The notes under the pieces were generated by a model. It ran no database searches. It was not told the DNA's origin and saw only the letters and a program-made list of their open reading frames with translations. The translations under genes were made by a program, and so were the position numbers. This document shows positions 23,683 through 34,300 of a stretch of 64,000 bases of DNA, one piece after another (the first letter of the stretch is position 1; every line of letters starts with the position of its first letter). Source of the DNA: Dendrophyllia cribrosa (Eukaryota > Cnidaria > Anthozoa > Scleractinia > Dendrophylliidae); contig JAJLRJ010000003.1 in assembly GCA_024195265.1 (NCBI GenBank), forward strand, positions 56,556,989-56,620,988, in the 5' to 3' direction.

Positions 23683-23911
23683 TAACTTTTTACATAGATA
23701 GATAGATAGAAACTTTATTTAAGTGTCAAAAGACCTTATAGCCTGGGTAAACCCATACTAATTTGGGGACACATAAAAAAGTATAAAATATCTAATATTA
23801 ATCTAAAACCTAAAATATATTTAATATTTAAAATTTATATAAAGCTAACAATTTATTAAATGATAATAAAAGCTAAAATTTAAAAAAAGAAAATGATAAA
23901 ATTGTATTGTT
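23653..23911 (-). repeat. Spacer: LINE 3' UTR fragment with (CTAT)n tail
   Basis: Minus strand reads CCCAGGCTATAAGGTC, then CACTTAAATAAAG, then a CTAT tetranucleotide run (23700-23712). That is the 3' end of another retrotransposon with a poly-A-type signal. About 40 bp of unassigned sequence (23653-23690) joins it to the truncated PLE copy. Confidence 0.65.
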
Positions 23912-26740
23912 ATGATGAGCAGAGGGTACAATCCTTGCAACCATCATCCATTAACAGAGTTATGTCGTATTTACGAATCTTGTATTTTCTTACTCAACAG
24001 CTTTCTCACCGAACGAACCGAAGATACGATGCCTAACCTCAAGACACTCACCAAGGAGCTACGCCAGGAAATCGTAAGTTATCTTGTTCCTTTTCCCCCC
24101 ATTTCCACTAATTTAGCCTTTCGTTTAGCCACTCACATCCTTACCAAAACTAGGTTTTGTAGTCACATCAATTTCATCGGCCGTTGTCTCCAATCCAAAG
24201 TCATTCCTAAAGGGTTTCGTTCAAATTTTCACGCTTCTACATTCTCTGATTCCAATCAACAATATTTCCACGAAATTCACCATGCCCAAAATTCTTTCTC
24301 GCGTAATATTATGAGGATCACCATCAGAGCTATGTGCCTTAAACGTAACAATCTCGAAAAGGAAATTATCCAATACCGTTCCGAACTTTCCAAAATTTGT
24401 CCAGCTGTCTTAGTACAATCAATTCGCGCTAAAATTCAAGAACTCAATGCTAAACTGTTCAACAGCCTTAACCAAATCAAGACCCAAAAACTTGAACAGT
24501 TAATAGGTCCTCAATTATCCGGCGACCATTCATTCGATAGTCACAATGGCGTCGTTACCATTCCGGAAAATTTGCCGCTTTCTAACCCAGAGAGGTCTGT
24601 TCTTAGTAAAGGTTTAAACTTTGTTCCTATAGCGAAACAAACCGACGAATTTTCAGTCAAACAAGATGTTGAAAAATTCCTTCGCCGCGTGCAATTAAGA
24701 GCTTTTTTCCACGACAAAGAAGACAATTCTAACACCTCGGAAAAAGATGTTTTTGAAACACTCAACGTTCGCAAATCAAAATGGACTCCCCCAGAGGGCC
24801 AGTTTTCTTCTCTAGATTTTTTCGTCAAAAAATGTCGTCACGATGTCCAAAAACTTAAATTTAACCGCCACACCAAAATTTCCAACCTTTCAACAGGAGA
24901 ATGGGCAGCGCTCAAAAGTCTTAGCAAACGACGCGATATTGTTATCAAAGCGGCCGACAAAGGCGGGGCGGTAGTTGTTTGGCGGACCGACCTTTACCGA
25001 CAAGAGGCTTTTCGGCAACTTTCTGACACCGCTTTCTATGCCAAAGTTGATAAAGATCTCACTTCTACCAACCAAAAAATTGTCAAAGAAACTATCCAAG
25101 ACCTCATTACTAAACAACAATTACCAGTTACCGCCAACAATCTCATCATCACTACTCCTAGAACCTCACGCGTTTATTTCAAACCTAAAATTCATAAACC
25201 AAACAATCCGGGCCGACCCATTGTTTCCGCTTGTAGCTGTCCTACCGAACTAATTTCTAGCTATTTAGACAAAATCATGGCCCCCATTGTCAAATCACTA
25301 CCCTCGTACATTAAGGACACCAATCACGCACTCGAAATTTTCCGGGATTTCAGTTTTGCCAGCGAAAACAAATTAATTTTCACTATGGACATTACCTCTT
25401 TATATACCGTCATCCCCAATGACGAAGGACTTCAAGCACTAAAATATTTTTTCGACCAGCGCTCCATTCAAAACCCAAGCTCAGAAACACTGCTCCGCTT
25501 AGCCGAATTAGTTTTGACACTTAACTGTTTTTCATTTTCCCAAAACTACTACAAACAAGTAAATGGAGTCGCCATGGGCACCAAAATGGGACCAAGCTAC
25601 GCTAACCTTTTTGTAGGCCACATCGAAGACAAATTTTTTAATCAGTACCACGGAACCAAACCCGAACTCTATGGCCGCTACATCGATGATTGCATTGGCG
25701 CTACCTCTTCCAGTAAAGAGGAACTTAATCAATTCATAACTTCTGTCAATACTTTTCATCCAGCTCTAAAATATACCTGGGAAATTTCCGAAACCTCAGT
25801 CGCTTTTCTTGACATTAATATTTCAATCAACGGTAACAGTTTATCCACAAGTGTGCACTACAAACCTACAGATTCCCACAGTTATCTGTTACATTCATCC
25901 TCACATCCATCGCACGTTAAAAACGCCATTCCGTATTCTCAATTTCTCAGACTTCGACGTCTATGTAGTGATGACTCTGATTTTTCCAACAAATCAGAAG
26001 AAATGTGCCAGTTTTTCAAGAAACGTGGGTACCCTGACTCTGTTGTTAATACGGGCCAACAACGTGCACAACAGATCGACAGACAGTCAGCACTACAAAC
26101 GCCACAGAAGGAAGAGAACGAGAGAATTCCATTCACCCTCACTTTCCACCCACACAACAACACAGTCAAAAGCATCATTTTAAAAAATTTCAAATTACTC
26201 CAAAACGACCCCGAAACTGGCAGAATTTTTTCACAACCCCCACTAATTTCATTCAAACGTGACAAAAACATAGGCAACTTTCTTGTTACGAGCGCACTGA
26301 AATCTGACGATGTACCGGGAACTTTCAAATGCACACGCACACGATGTAACACTTGTCCTTTCATTCACAACGCGGACAAAATAACAGGACCCAAACGATC
26401 TATTAAAATCACTGATCGTTTTACATGCACCTCCGTAAATGTTATCTACTGCATTACATGTACTTTTTGCAAAAAGATATACATTGGCGAAACAGGGAGG
26501 AGACTGGGCGACCGTTTTCGTGAACATCTCCGAGACGTTGAAAAAAATGACAAAGACGCATCCAAACCAGTCGCGCGCCATTTTAATCTTACTTACCATT
26601 CTAAACAACACATGACAATCTGCGGCCTTTCCCTACACCAGGGCAACACAGAAAGCCGTAAAAACCTAGAACAAAAAATCATCTTTCAAATCGGCACTCT
26701 CAAACCCCACGGAATCAACGAACGCTTTTCATTCAACTAA
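23912..26740 (+). CDS. Penelope-like RT + GIY-YIG endonuclease, full-length ORF
   Basis: An intact 942-codon ORF with no stops or shifts. The N-terminal ~270 residues are a helical region without a named fold here. The RT spans roughly residues 330-700: YFKPKIHKPNNPGRPIVSA, FTMDITSLYTVIP, GVAMGTKMGPSYANLF and the catalytic YIDD box in YGRYIDDCIGA. A Cys-rich linker (CTRTRCNTCPF, YCITCTFCKK) leads into GIY-YIG (IYIGETGRRLGDRFREHLRD) near residues 850-880. RT plus C-terminal GIY-YIG with a CxxC linker is the hallmark of endonuclease-positive Penelope-like elements. Intact frame and near-identity with the inverted copy point to recent activity. The ATG at 23912 is the first in frame; a later one at codon ~40 is possible. 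Confidence 0.94.
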   Translation: MMSRGYNPCNHHPLTELCRIYESCIFLLNSFLTERTEDTMPNLKTLTKELRQEIVSYLVPFPPISTNLAFRLATHILTKTRFCSHINFIGRCLQSKVIPKGFRSNFHASTFSDSNQQYFHEIHHAQNSFSRNIMRITIRAMCLKRNNLEKEIIQYRSELSKICPAVLVQSIRAKIQELNAKLFNSLNQIKTQKLEQLIGPQLSGDHSFDSHNGVVTIPENLPLSNPERSVLSKGLNFVPIAKQTDEFSVKQDVEKFLRRVQLRAFFHDKEDNSNTSEKDVFETLNVRKSKWTPPEGQFSSLDFFVKKCRHDVQKLKFNRHTKISNLSTGEWAALKSLSKRRDIVIKAADKGGAVVVWRTDLYRQEAFRQLSDTAFYAKVDKDLTSTNQKIVKETIQDLITKQQLPVTANNLIITTPRTSRVYFKPKIHKPNNPGRPIVSACSCPTELISSYLDKIMAPIVKSLPSYIKDTNHALEIFRDFSFASENKLIFTMDITSLYTVIPNDEGLQALKYFFDQRSIQNPSSETLLRLAELVLTLNCFSFSQNYYKQVNGVAMGTKMGPSYANLFVGHIEDKFFNQYHGTKPELYGRYIDDCIGATSSSKEELNQFITSVNTFHPALKYTWEISETSVAFLDINISINGNSLSTSVHYKPTDSHSYLLHSSSHPSHVKNAIPYSQFLRLRRLCSDDSDFSNKSEEMCQFFKKRGYPDSVVNTGQQRAQQIDRQSALQTPQKEENERIPFTLTFHPHNNTVKSIILKNFKLLQNDPETGRIFSQPPLISFKRDKNIGNFLVTSALKSDDVPGTFKCTRTRCNTCPFIHNADKITGPKRSIKITDRFTCTSVNVIYCITCTFCKKIYIGETGRRLGDRFREHLRDVEKNDKDASKPVARHFNLTYHSKQHMTICGLSLHQGNTESRKNLEQKIIFQIGTLKPHGINERFSFN

Positions 26741-27313
26741 TCTACATTTGTTTTTCACGTCACCAAATTTCCACCAATAGCGTAGCTCCACCGCTTACTA
26801 TATAAAACCACACACTACCCACAATTCCTTGATTCGCTCCGACGAAGGGCTAGCGCTCGAAACGTCAGCTATTTGAATCTTTTTACGGTGGTCAATTTAC
26901 CTTATCGACTCAGTCGACAAAACTAAATTCTCGTGTTTCATCCCCCCACCGACGCAGCACCACAGTTTCTCTAGAAACTAAACCCATTACTACCAGTAGG
27001 ATGACGCCATAAATGTTCAAAACTTGGCAGTGAAACCACTTGCCCAACGGCTCGTGGTTGCGGAAAAATTCGTTAAATCCCCTGCAGCATCGGAAATTAT
27101 ACAGCCTTTATAAAATTTCAATTTCTTTTAAAGTGTCCTTTTCTTTTGTCAAAGATTCACCATCTAGTTGTTCCAATTTCTTGATTGTCTTACGGTTGTC
27201 ATTTCCCTTTAATTTTCAAATTGAAAAAATGCTTGGTCGGTTTTTCACAAAAATGTTAGAGGCAGTCGCATTAACCAGTTCACTTTCAGAGTCAATTGTG
27301 GATACATATCATG

Positions 27314-27662
27314 TTGTTCTAACTTTTGAGTTTGTCAACGAAGTCCTATGGTGTTACCATTCAAATGAAACCTAAAAAAAAAAATTCAAATGAAACCTCT
27401 TCAGCAGTACGGAGCGACGAGGGGCTAGCGCTCGAAACGTCAGCTATTTGAATCTTTTTACAGTGGTCAATTTACCTTATCGACTCAGTCGATAAAACTA
27501 AATTCTCGTGTTTCATTCTCACAGTTTCTCTAGAAACTAACCCCACTCTTCAGCAGTACTTTTGCATGGTACCATTTGTTCTAACTTTTGAGTCTGTGGA
27601 TGAAATCCTATGGTGTGACCATTCTAATGAAACCTCTTCATCAGTACTTTTGCATGGTACTA
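27314..27662 (+). repeat. Imperfect ~83-bp repeats
   Basis: The phrase GTTCTAACTTTTGAGT...CCTATGGTGT...CCATTC...ATGAAACCTCTTC recurs at 27314-27400 and 27579-27650, with TTTGCATGGTAC units at 27562 and 27650. The array is interrupted by the 136 bp PLE fragment. Confidence 0.7.
27411..27546 (+). mobile_element. Solo PLE terminal fragment with 13-bp target duplication
   Basis: 136 bp matching the 3' terminus of the PLE at 26840-26986, including GGGCTAGCGCTCGAAACGTC and the end TTTCTCTAGAAACTAA. TCTTCAGCAGTAC flanks it on both sides (27398-27410, 27547-27559). Confidence 0.85.
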
Positions 27663-27912
27663 TTTGTTTTTCAATATTTTAAAAAACGAAATTTGTACTT
27701 GTTCTTGAATTTGAATTTTTTGGCCCTCTTGACAGCTAAAGTGTTACAACACTTGTACGTAGGGCTTCTTTGACCAGTCTTGCTCTTTGTGTTGTAGGAA
27801 AATGTCCTCGGTCTTTCAGTACTTTCAGCACAGTTTATCCCAGAAACAGACAAAAAATACACACGATAAAGCACCTTTTTTGTTCATATTTTTATTTAAC
27901 GAACTTCATTAC

Positions 27913-27954
27913 CTTGCGGGTCATTTGGAGATCCCATGCCTGGCTCCTCCGCTT
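27913..27954 (-). CDS. Mini-exon, acidic/Pro-rich
   Basis: A 42-nt exon with acceptor CGACTTTATAG and donor G|GTAATG, phase 1-1. It encodes AEEPGMGSPNDPQ after a split Glu codon. Two further copies in the tandem units are broken: at 29215-29262 the donor is deleted, and at 31134-31175 the acceptor AG has become AA. Confidence 0.65.
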
Positions 27955-28167
27955 CTATAAAGTCGTGGAATACAAAATAAATATAGCTTTATTAAACAAA
28001 TTACCAAATATCCAAAAATTTATTAACCAAACGGTGTTGATTTCAATTTCTTATTGAGGTTGTTATCTGTTTCAATCAGACAAGCCAGCTTTATTTACAG
28101 GATAGTAGAGTACTTTAATTGACCTCCAACCTTAGTAATGACTTTGATGACATTTCTTCATCCTAAC

Positions 28168-28245
28168 CTTTTGCATCCCCATAATCGTCTTCCGGCAAGT
28201 CATTTACGGCATCTTCATATGTTCCATCAAACATTTCTTCAACGT
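28168..28245 (-). CDS. Acidic 78-nt mini-exon, unit 1
   Basis: Acceptor TGTACTATAACAG, donor G|GTTAGG, phase 1-1. It encodes an acidic 25-residue segment (VEEMFDGTYEDAVNDLPEDD then YGDAK) after a split Asp codon. The copy at 31582-31659 differs at only two residues. Nothing matches a domain family I know. It could be a repeated linker or a peptide-precursor-like unit. Confidence 0.7.
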
Positions 28246-28354
28246 CTGTTATAGTACAAATAGCAACGAAAACAACATTAGCACGAAATAAAAACAGTCA
28301 AGCATAAAAAGTAATAAATAACAATTATGACCCCAAGGGAAGCTAACGGCCTCT

Positions 28355-28927
28355 TTAAAGTGCAACTAACCCCCAATAATGATTTTCGCCAAACGAAATC
28401 TCCTAATTGTCCTGATTACCTGTGCGAATTTTTTTTACCGTAGCATTTTTCCTTGATTTTTTATAATTTTTTAAAGTTTCAAATTTTGGCGGTTCTTTCG
28501 GCCACTACCGAGCAATGTGAAGAATGGGTCCGAGTTTTGTTTGGACGTCTTGTGACGTCATCGAAGGAGATTGATTTTCATGATGCAAAGAGCAAAGGAA
28601 CTGTGGGCAAACACAAAAGAGGCATCGGAGTGCACGAAATCCCTTTTTGGCTTTTGAGTACCATTCGCGTTAAAATGCCTTCTACTTTGTCGCTCCGCGA
28701 TGATATGCTTATGAGAACGCGGCAAATGGTCTCCTTCGATGACGTCACAGCAAAGTTCGTACCCAGCTCCCACAAATGCTCGGTAATGGGACAGAATCAC
28801 CTAACTTCAAACAGCTGTAGAAACGCTGGGATTTTATCATTTACGATAACTTTTTCGCGCAAGTAATCAGGACACACAGGAGATTTCATTTAGCGAAAGA
28901 AAAAAATTGGGGTTAGTTGCACTTTAA
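28355..28927. mobile_element. TTAA MITE with AGTGCAACTAACCCC ends
   Basis: Inverted ends AAAGTGCAACTAACCCCCAA and TTGGGGTTAGTTGCACTTT, with TTAA at both boundaries. The related units at ~30380 and ~31770 lack the insert and give the empty site (CTCTTTAAAGCAGC-like). The ORFs inside overlap on both strands and look non-coding. Confidence 0.88.
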
Positions 28928-29361
28928 AGCAGCAATTATTTGTCAGTATATGTCGCCTTATTTTAGTATTAATCTAAAAAGTCATCGTTAAAAAAAGTAA
29001 GTACAAGTTTTACTTATCAACGATCAAATATAAAAAATTTATAGACTACGTGGTGTAGATTTCAATGTTTTATTTACATGCTTTTCTCGTGACACAAATT
29101 CTTATGTTTATGTTTGTGTCGCTAGTGAAAACCAAGCTTTAGCCTTACTTTCAGCACAGTTTTGCCCAAAAACAGAAAAAAAAATTATAAAGCCCCCTTA
29201 AATGTACATATTTTTATTTGAAGAACGTTTGGGGATCCTATGCCTGGTTTTTCGCTTCTATAAATTCGTGGAGTAAAATAATAAATATACCTTTTATATA
29301 CATATCAAATCAATATCCAAAATGTATAACCTAAACGGTGTTGATTGGGGTTGTTACCTAT

Positions 29362-29863
29362 TTAAAGTGCCTATCACCGCTAGAAAGTTATTTTAAGAGT
29401 CAACTCTATGTACATTGAATAGTTGAATGGTAAAATATTTCTTGTTTTGAACGTCGTGTTAGTGAGTTACAGAGATTTTAATTTACAAAATGCTAATTAG
29501 ATGACGTCAACCCGGGAATCATTTATTATACAACTACTTGTTTTCACCTCCAAGTAATATTTTTTACGAATCAATTGACTATCCACAGTGTAATTTTAGT
29601 ATTATCAAATAAATTATCCTCAAGCTGTAAACTGCGCATTGTAAATTGGCGTAAAATAATGGAAAATTCCAAGGTTGACGTCATGTAATTAGCATTTTGG
29701 AAATTCAAATCTCCATAACTCACAAACGCGACGTTCAAAACAAGAAATATTTTACCATTCAACTACCATTCAACTACCATTCAACCATTCAACCATTCAA
29801 CTATTCAATGTACATTGTACATTGATTCTGAAAATAACTTTCTAGGGGTGATAGGCACTTTAA
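29362..29863. mobile_element. TTAA foldback MITE with AGTGCCTATCACC ends
   Basis: Inverted ends TTAAAGTGCCTATCACCGCT and the reverse complement of TTAAAGTGCCTATCACCCCT. The interior continues as an inverted repeat (for example GTTTTGAACGTCG against CGACGTTCAAAAC). TTAA boundaries. The sister units lack it (ACAGACAAGCCAGC continuous with TTACCTATTT-type text). Confidence 0.88.
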
Positions 29864-30082
29864 TACAGACAAGCCAGCTGTATTTATAGGACAGTTAAGT
29901 ACCGTGTGTATATTATTCAATTTACTAACTGAATACCTCGGACAAAAACATGCTGCTGTCTATGTCAACAACCAGCGCTAATTTGTGTTATTTAACCAGC
30001 ACAACTACAGCCTTGGTTATGATGAAATGACTTTGTTTATATGCTGATCGTTACTTTTTCTAACAAATTTTGAAATTACGGT

Positions 30083-30127
30083 ATCTTTTTATATGTTCCA
30101 TCAAAAATTTCCTCAACGTCTGTTATA
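30083..30127 (-). pseudogene. Truncated copy of the acidic mini-exon, unit 2
   Basis: Reads VEEIFDGTYKK after an intact acceptor TATAACAG, then loses the second half and the donor. It is a decayed duplicate of 28168-28245. Confidence 0.7.
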
Positions 30128-30134
30128 GTACAAA

Positions 30135-30290
30135 TAGAGCGTTTTCACTCACGTGACCTTCAGTCCCGTGGGACTCAAATGACAAAGGCCATGGCAGCCA
30201 TGTTGGTGTTCCTAACAAAAGAAGTTAATTCAAATTCTTTTGTACGGGAACACCAATATGGCGGCTATGACGTCAAGTGAAAACGCTCTA
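30135..30290. mobile_element. 156-bp MITE, TA target
   Basis: TIRs GAGCGTTTTCACTCACGTGA and the reverse complement of GAGCGTTTTCACTTGACGTC, flanked by TA. Units 1 and 3 show the uninterrupted text ACAAATAGCAACG or ACAAGTAGCAACG, a natural empty site. Confidence 0.88.
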
Positions 30291-31420
30291 TAGCAGCAAA
30301 AACAACTTAACATTAGCACGAAATAAAAACAGTCAAGCATAAAGAGTAATAAATAACAATTATACCCACAAAAAAGCTAACAGCCTCTTTAAAGCAGCAA
30401 TTATTTGCCAGTATACGTCGCCTTATTTCAGTATTAATCTAAAAAGTTATCGTTAAAAAAAGTAAGTTACAAGTTTTACGTATCAAGGATCAAATATCGA
30501 AACTTTATAGACTACGTGGTGTAGATTACAATGTCTTATTGCATTGATGTTTTCATACATTTTATACAGATCAGAGAAATATTTCCGTCATGAGATATTT
30601 TGGTGTGCAGAACCGTATTGCTCATTGTTTGACGAATTCGCAGGGCGAGTAAAAAATATATGCAATACTACACATGCACAAAACATCTAATAAGAGATTT
30701 ATTGTCCAACTGCTCTTATAAAAACATTCTACATGGAATACAAGAATGTAAAAAGGGTGAAAATATGGCATTTTGTGCGTGACGCACTAGATAAAAGTTG
30801 ATTTTCTAAGAAAGTGTCAACTTGTCAAAACAGTTTCGAACGCGGTTTTTCCTCAACTTCAGTTAAATTTTACACATTTCTCAGTATTGCTAGTGTAAGA
30901 ATGGCATGTGCTTTAATGAAAACGTAATTTCTCCAGAATAAGGATCGATCTTATGCTCATGTAAATGTTCGTTTTTACTTTTAAATTGACACAAATTATT
31001 ATGTTTATGGTTATGTCGCTAGTGAAACTCAAGTTTTAGTCTTACATTCAGCACAGTTTTGCCCAAAAACAGAAAAAATACCCATTATAAAGCCCCTTTA
31101 AATGTTCATATTTTTATTTAAAGAACTTAATACCTTGCGCGTCGTTTAGGGATCCTATGCCTGGCTCTTTCGCTTTTATAAAGTCGTGGAATAAAAAAAC
31201 AAATATAGCTTTAATCTACAAATTATAATAAATATCCAAAATGTATAACCTGAGCGGTGTAGATTTCAATATATTTGCCGGTTGAGGTTGTTATCTGTTC
31301 ATACAGTCAAGCCAAGCCAGCTTCACCGTATTATCATTCTACATTTATAAGTGTCACCAGTTAGCCCTATTGAAAAAAAAATGAGCTAGAAAGTTTCTAA
31401 CACATGAAAACAGTTTTGAT

Positions 31421-31422
31421 TA

Positions 31423-31467
<45 letters not shown>
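31421..31467. repeat. (TTGA)n microsatellite
   Basis: About eleven TTGA/GATT units. The minus-strand ORF reads SINQ repeats through it; this is intron, not protein. Confidence 0.9.
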
Positions 31468-31471
<4 letters not shown>

Positions 31472-31581
31472 CTTGCGACAAAACATGCTGAAGTCTTTGC
31501 TCCTTGGTAATGATGAAATGACTTTCTTTATATGCTGCTTGTTACTTTTTATAATAAATTTTGACATTTCTTTATCCTTAC

Positions 31582-31659
31582 CTTTTGCATCCCCATAATT
31601 GTCTTCCGGTAAGTCATTTACGGCATCTTCATAGGATCCATCAAACATTTCCTCAACAT
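31582..31659 (-). CDS. Acidic 78-nt mini-exon, unit 3
   Basis: Acceptor TGTACTATAACAG, donor G|GTAAGG, phase 1-1. It encodes VEEMFDGSYEDAVNDLPEDN then YGDAK after a split Asp codon. The same frame stays open upstream from an ATG at 31720 and could mimic a signal peptide. I prefer the exon reading, because sister copies keep the splice sites but not that upstream frame. Confidence 0.72.
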
Positions 31660-31920
31660 CTGTTATAGTACAAGTAGCAACGAAAAACAACATTAGCACG
31701 AAATAAAAACAGTCAAGCATAAAGAGTAATAAATAACAATTATGACCCCAAGAAAGGCTAACAGCCGCGTTAAAGCAGCAATTATTTGCCAGTATATGTC
31801 GCCTTATTTTAGTATTAATCTAAAAAAAACGAATAGTCGTTAAAAGAATAAGTGCGAGTTTTATGTATCAAATATCCAAAATTCATAGTCTTGGTGGTGT
31901 TGATGTCAATATCTTATTGA

Positions 31921-32881
31921 TGTCATCTAGCATGATCCAGTTAAAACAGATAAATATATCTTAGAAGTTTTGTTGTGTAGTATCGCTGTATGGCGAGTCA
32001 AAATACAAACAACGAATAAAAATTAACAGCAATACTACACACCTATATAAACATCTAATAAGAGATTTATTATCCAACTGCTATGATCAAGGAATTCTTT
32101 TAAAAATAATTGTAAAACAAGGCGAAGGTGTGACATTTTCTCAAGCATGTTAAGGCACGTGCTGTCCTTTGATCTTAGACCCCCCGCGAAGAAACGTACT
32201 TTTTCTAGTAGAAGTGATGTTCTTTTGGTCTTAACGACCATTTAAAGTGCAAAGCAGAAATATTTTCAACGTCCTTAAACCTTTTGAGTGTTAACAACTG
32301 TGGTCACGTGACTGACGACGTCATAATTAAGGAAAAAAGAGCAATCTGAAACGGGCCGAGGATGGTTTATTGTGGCGGCCAAAAAACCATGCGGTATTTA
32401 TTGACTTGGTGCATAGATACAATCCGTGTCCTGAATGGAGAAATATCTTCTTTCATTAAGAAGTTATTAAAAGAATAAAAGGATCACGTGACCTATTTTT
32501 GAAAATTACTCTTTAACGGTAAATCGCAGTCACCCATTCAGGACAGATTCTTAAAGGGGGAAACCACAGAATTACGTTTGATTTACGTCAATATAGACCT
32601 ATTATATGGCATTTCGGCGGCCCAAAAAAACTGAAAACTGTTATAACAGGTCACGTGATGTAAACATTCCACACATAAAGTAAACGCTAATTTAAGGACA
32701 TCAAGTTTTATGTTATTACCAAGTCTGAGGATGTTTATGTATATCTTTTTAAAGTAATGACTCTTGACGGATTTTATGCAAATTAGGCTCTGGGTCATGC
32801 CTTAACATGCTTTAACATGCTTGAGTTGTGCGCGCTAGATGAAAATTGAATGGCTAACGAAAAGTCAACTTCTCAAGTAGT
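31921..32881. other. Intron, non-coding
   Basis: No gene seen. Contains several GGTCACGTGA-type motifs (near 32305, 32485, 32650) in AT-rich sequence, probably parts of old MITEs. Confidence 0.5.
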
Positions 32882-33546
32882 TTAAGGCCTGGGTCAAGGA
32901 CTTTGACCGGGAAAAAACGGTTTATTCGTAATAACTTTTACAAACGGAATGGAACTGAATCGAAATTTGGCACATAGGAAGATATTATCGTCCTTAACAT
33001 TTTTAAGTATAATACGCTTTGGCATAGGTCACGTGACATGTCACGTGGCCATTTTTCTTAAACTAACAAATATTTGACGAATTGGTGACGGGTTTAAGAG
33101 AAAACATCAAATAAAAATGCTTTTCTGATGCAGATTAAATATCTCCAGCCCTTCACGTTTGGAATGAGTGTCCATTAATCTCTAAAAAAAACTATGAGGA
33201 CAAAGGTCATTTTTTAGTCCAAAATTCAACCAAAATTATTTATAACTGTAATTTAAAGACTTGAGGACAATCATTCCAAACGTAGAAGGTTAAATATGTT
33301 AAACCTCCATCGGAAAAGCTAATTTATTTAACTGGCTATCCAATGAAAATTCGTTGCCAAATCGCCAATTTGCGTAATTTTAAGATTTTGATCACGTGAC
33401 ATGTCACGTGACCAAACTTTTGCGTTAAGGCAAAAGAAAACATCAAGATTAACATTCAGGGAAAATTTTATTTTGATCTAGGTTTTCTCGGAGAGATATT
33501 AAGTGTCAACCATATTTTCCGAACACACTTTAAACCCAGGCCTTAA
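32882..33546. mobile_element. TTAA MITE with GGCCTGGGT ends
   Basis: Inverted ends TTTAAGGCCTGGGT and ACCCAGGCCTTAAAC with TTAA at both boundaries. The interior has repeated CACGTGACATGTCACGTG palindromes (about 33030, 33395). No ORF. Confidence 0.85.
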
Positions 33547-33825
33547 ACTTCCAGTTGTAAACTGCTTTTATTTCGAGCGCTGTTCTTTCACAACTTAAGT
33601 AAAATTTAATCGGCACATTTTACAGTACTGTAAGTGCAAAAATGGCATGAATAAGCCAGCTTTATTCAGTTTTATGTGGAAAAACTCGATAATAACGCTT
33701 TTATTTTTAAATTGGAATACTTTAATACATACCCTCGACAAAATAGACTTAGTAAAAATTGAACGATTTCAATTTAACTTGCTTGTTACTTGGAAACCAT
33801 TTTTTTCAAATTTCTTCATCCTTAC

Positions 33826-33900
33826 CTTTCGCCTTCCAGTCTTCTTCAACTTCAGGTAAGTCATTTCTGGCATATGTTCCATCACGAGTCCCCAAAAAGT
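33826..33900 (-). CDS. 75-nt mini-exon, diverged copy
   Basis: Acceptor TGTACCATAACAG, donor G|GTAAGG, phase 1-1. It encodes FLGTRDGTYARNDLPEVEED then WKAK after a split Asp codon. The shared core DGTY..NDLPE links it to the exons at 28168 and 31582. Confidence 0.7.
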
Positions 33901-34300
33901 CTGTTATGGTACAAATAATAGAAAATAAAACATTAACATGAAATAATGACATTAAAGATTAAAAAAACACCACCAGAGAACTAAAAGAGTTACTAAAATA
34001 AACAATTAATTTCACGTGTTTGAAGGAAACAACAATTATGTCAATTTATTTTCGGTACTTTGTCAATGCCACAACGGGAATTGCCTCGGAACAACACAGA
34101 TTTTACAAATGTACGCTTATAAAACAAGAGGCTTCAAGCAGCCTATACTCATGCGCATGCGTAAAAAAGTTTCATGATATATTTTAAACATGATAAGAAA
34201 ATGTCCGGCATGGAGATGAGTTACTCCTTTCATTCAGTCATCGTTCCTGCAGACCACGTTATTTACTATTGAATGTTTTGTAAATGAAGGCTGTACCACT

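Larger units (their letters stand above)
21423..26999. mobile_element. Penelope-like element inverted dimer with 13-bp target duplication
   Basis: Two copies of one Penelope-like retroelement lie head to head, the left on the minus strand and the right on the plus strand. The 13-bp duplication TTACTACCAGTAG (21423-21435 and 26987-26999) flanks the whole block, so it entered as one unit. The copies are almost identical: the 685- and 942-codon ORFs differ visibly at one residue over the shared ~670. Both keep terminal sequence with the motif GGGCTAGCGCTCGAAACGTC. A ~250 bp spacer separates them. Confidence 0.92.
27830..31920 (-). repeat. Tandem segmental duplication of mini-exon units
   Basis: Three related units of roughly 1.4-2 kb (after removing MITEs) start near 27830, 29090 and 30985. 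Shared landmarks include CAGCACAGTTT..CCCA (27830, 29155, 31050), GATCCTATGCCTGG-type text (27930, 29233, 31150), CATTAGCACGAAATAAAAAC (28277, 30312, 31691) and GTATATGTCGCCTTATTTTA (28945, 30411, 31793). Each unit originally carried one 42-nt and one 78-nt mini-exon of the minus-strand gene. Confidence 0.85.

Noticed and set aside
28453..28866. 137-codon ORF
   Set aside because: It lies wholly inside a TTAA MITE, overlaps ORFs on the other strand and shows no domain.
31397..31720. Small secreted protein starting at 31720
   Set aside because: The upstream hydrophobic frame is not kept in sister units, while the splice acceptor and donor of the 78-nt exon are; the tail is a (TTGA)n repeat.
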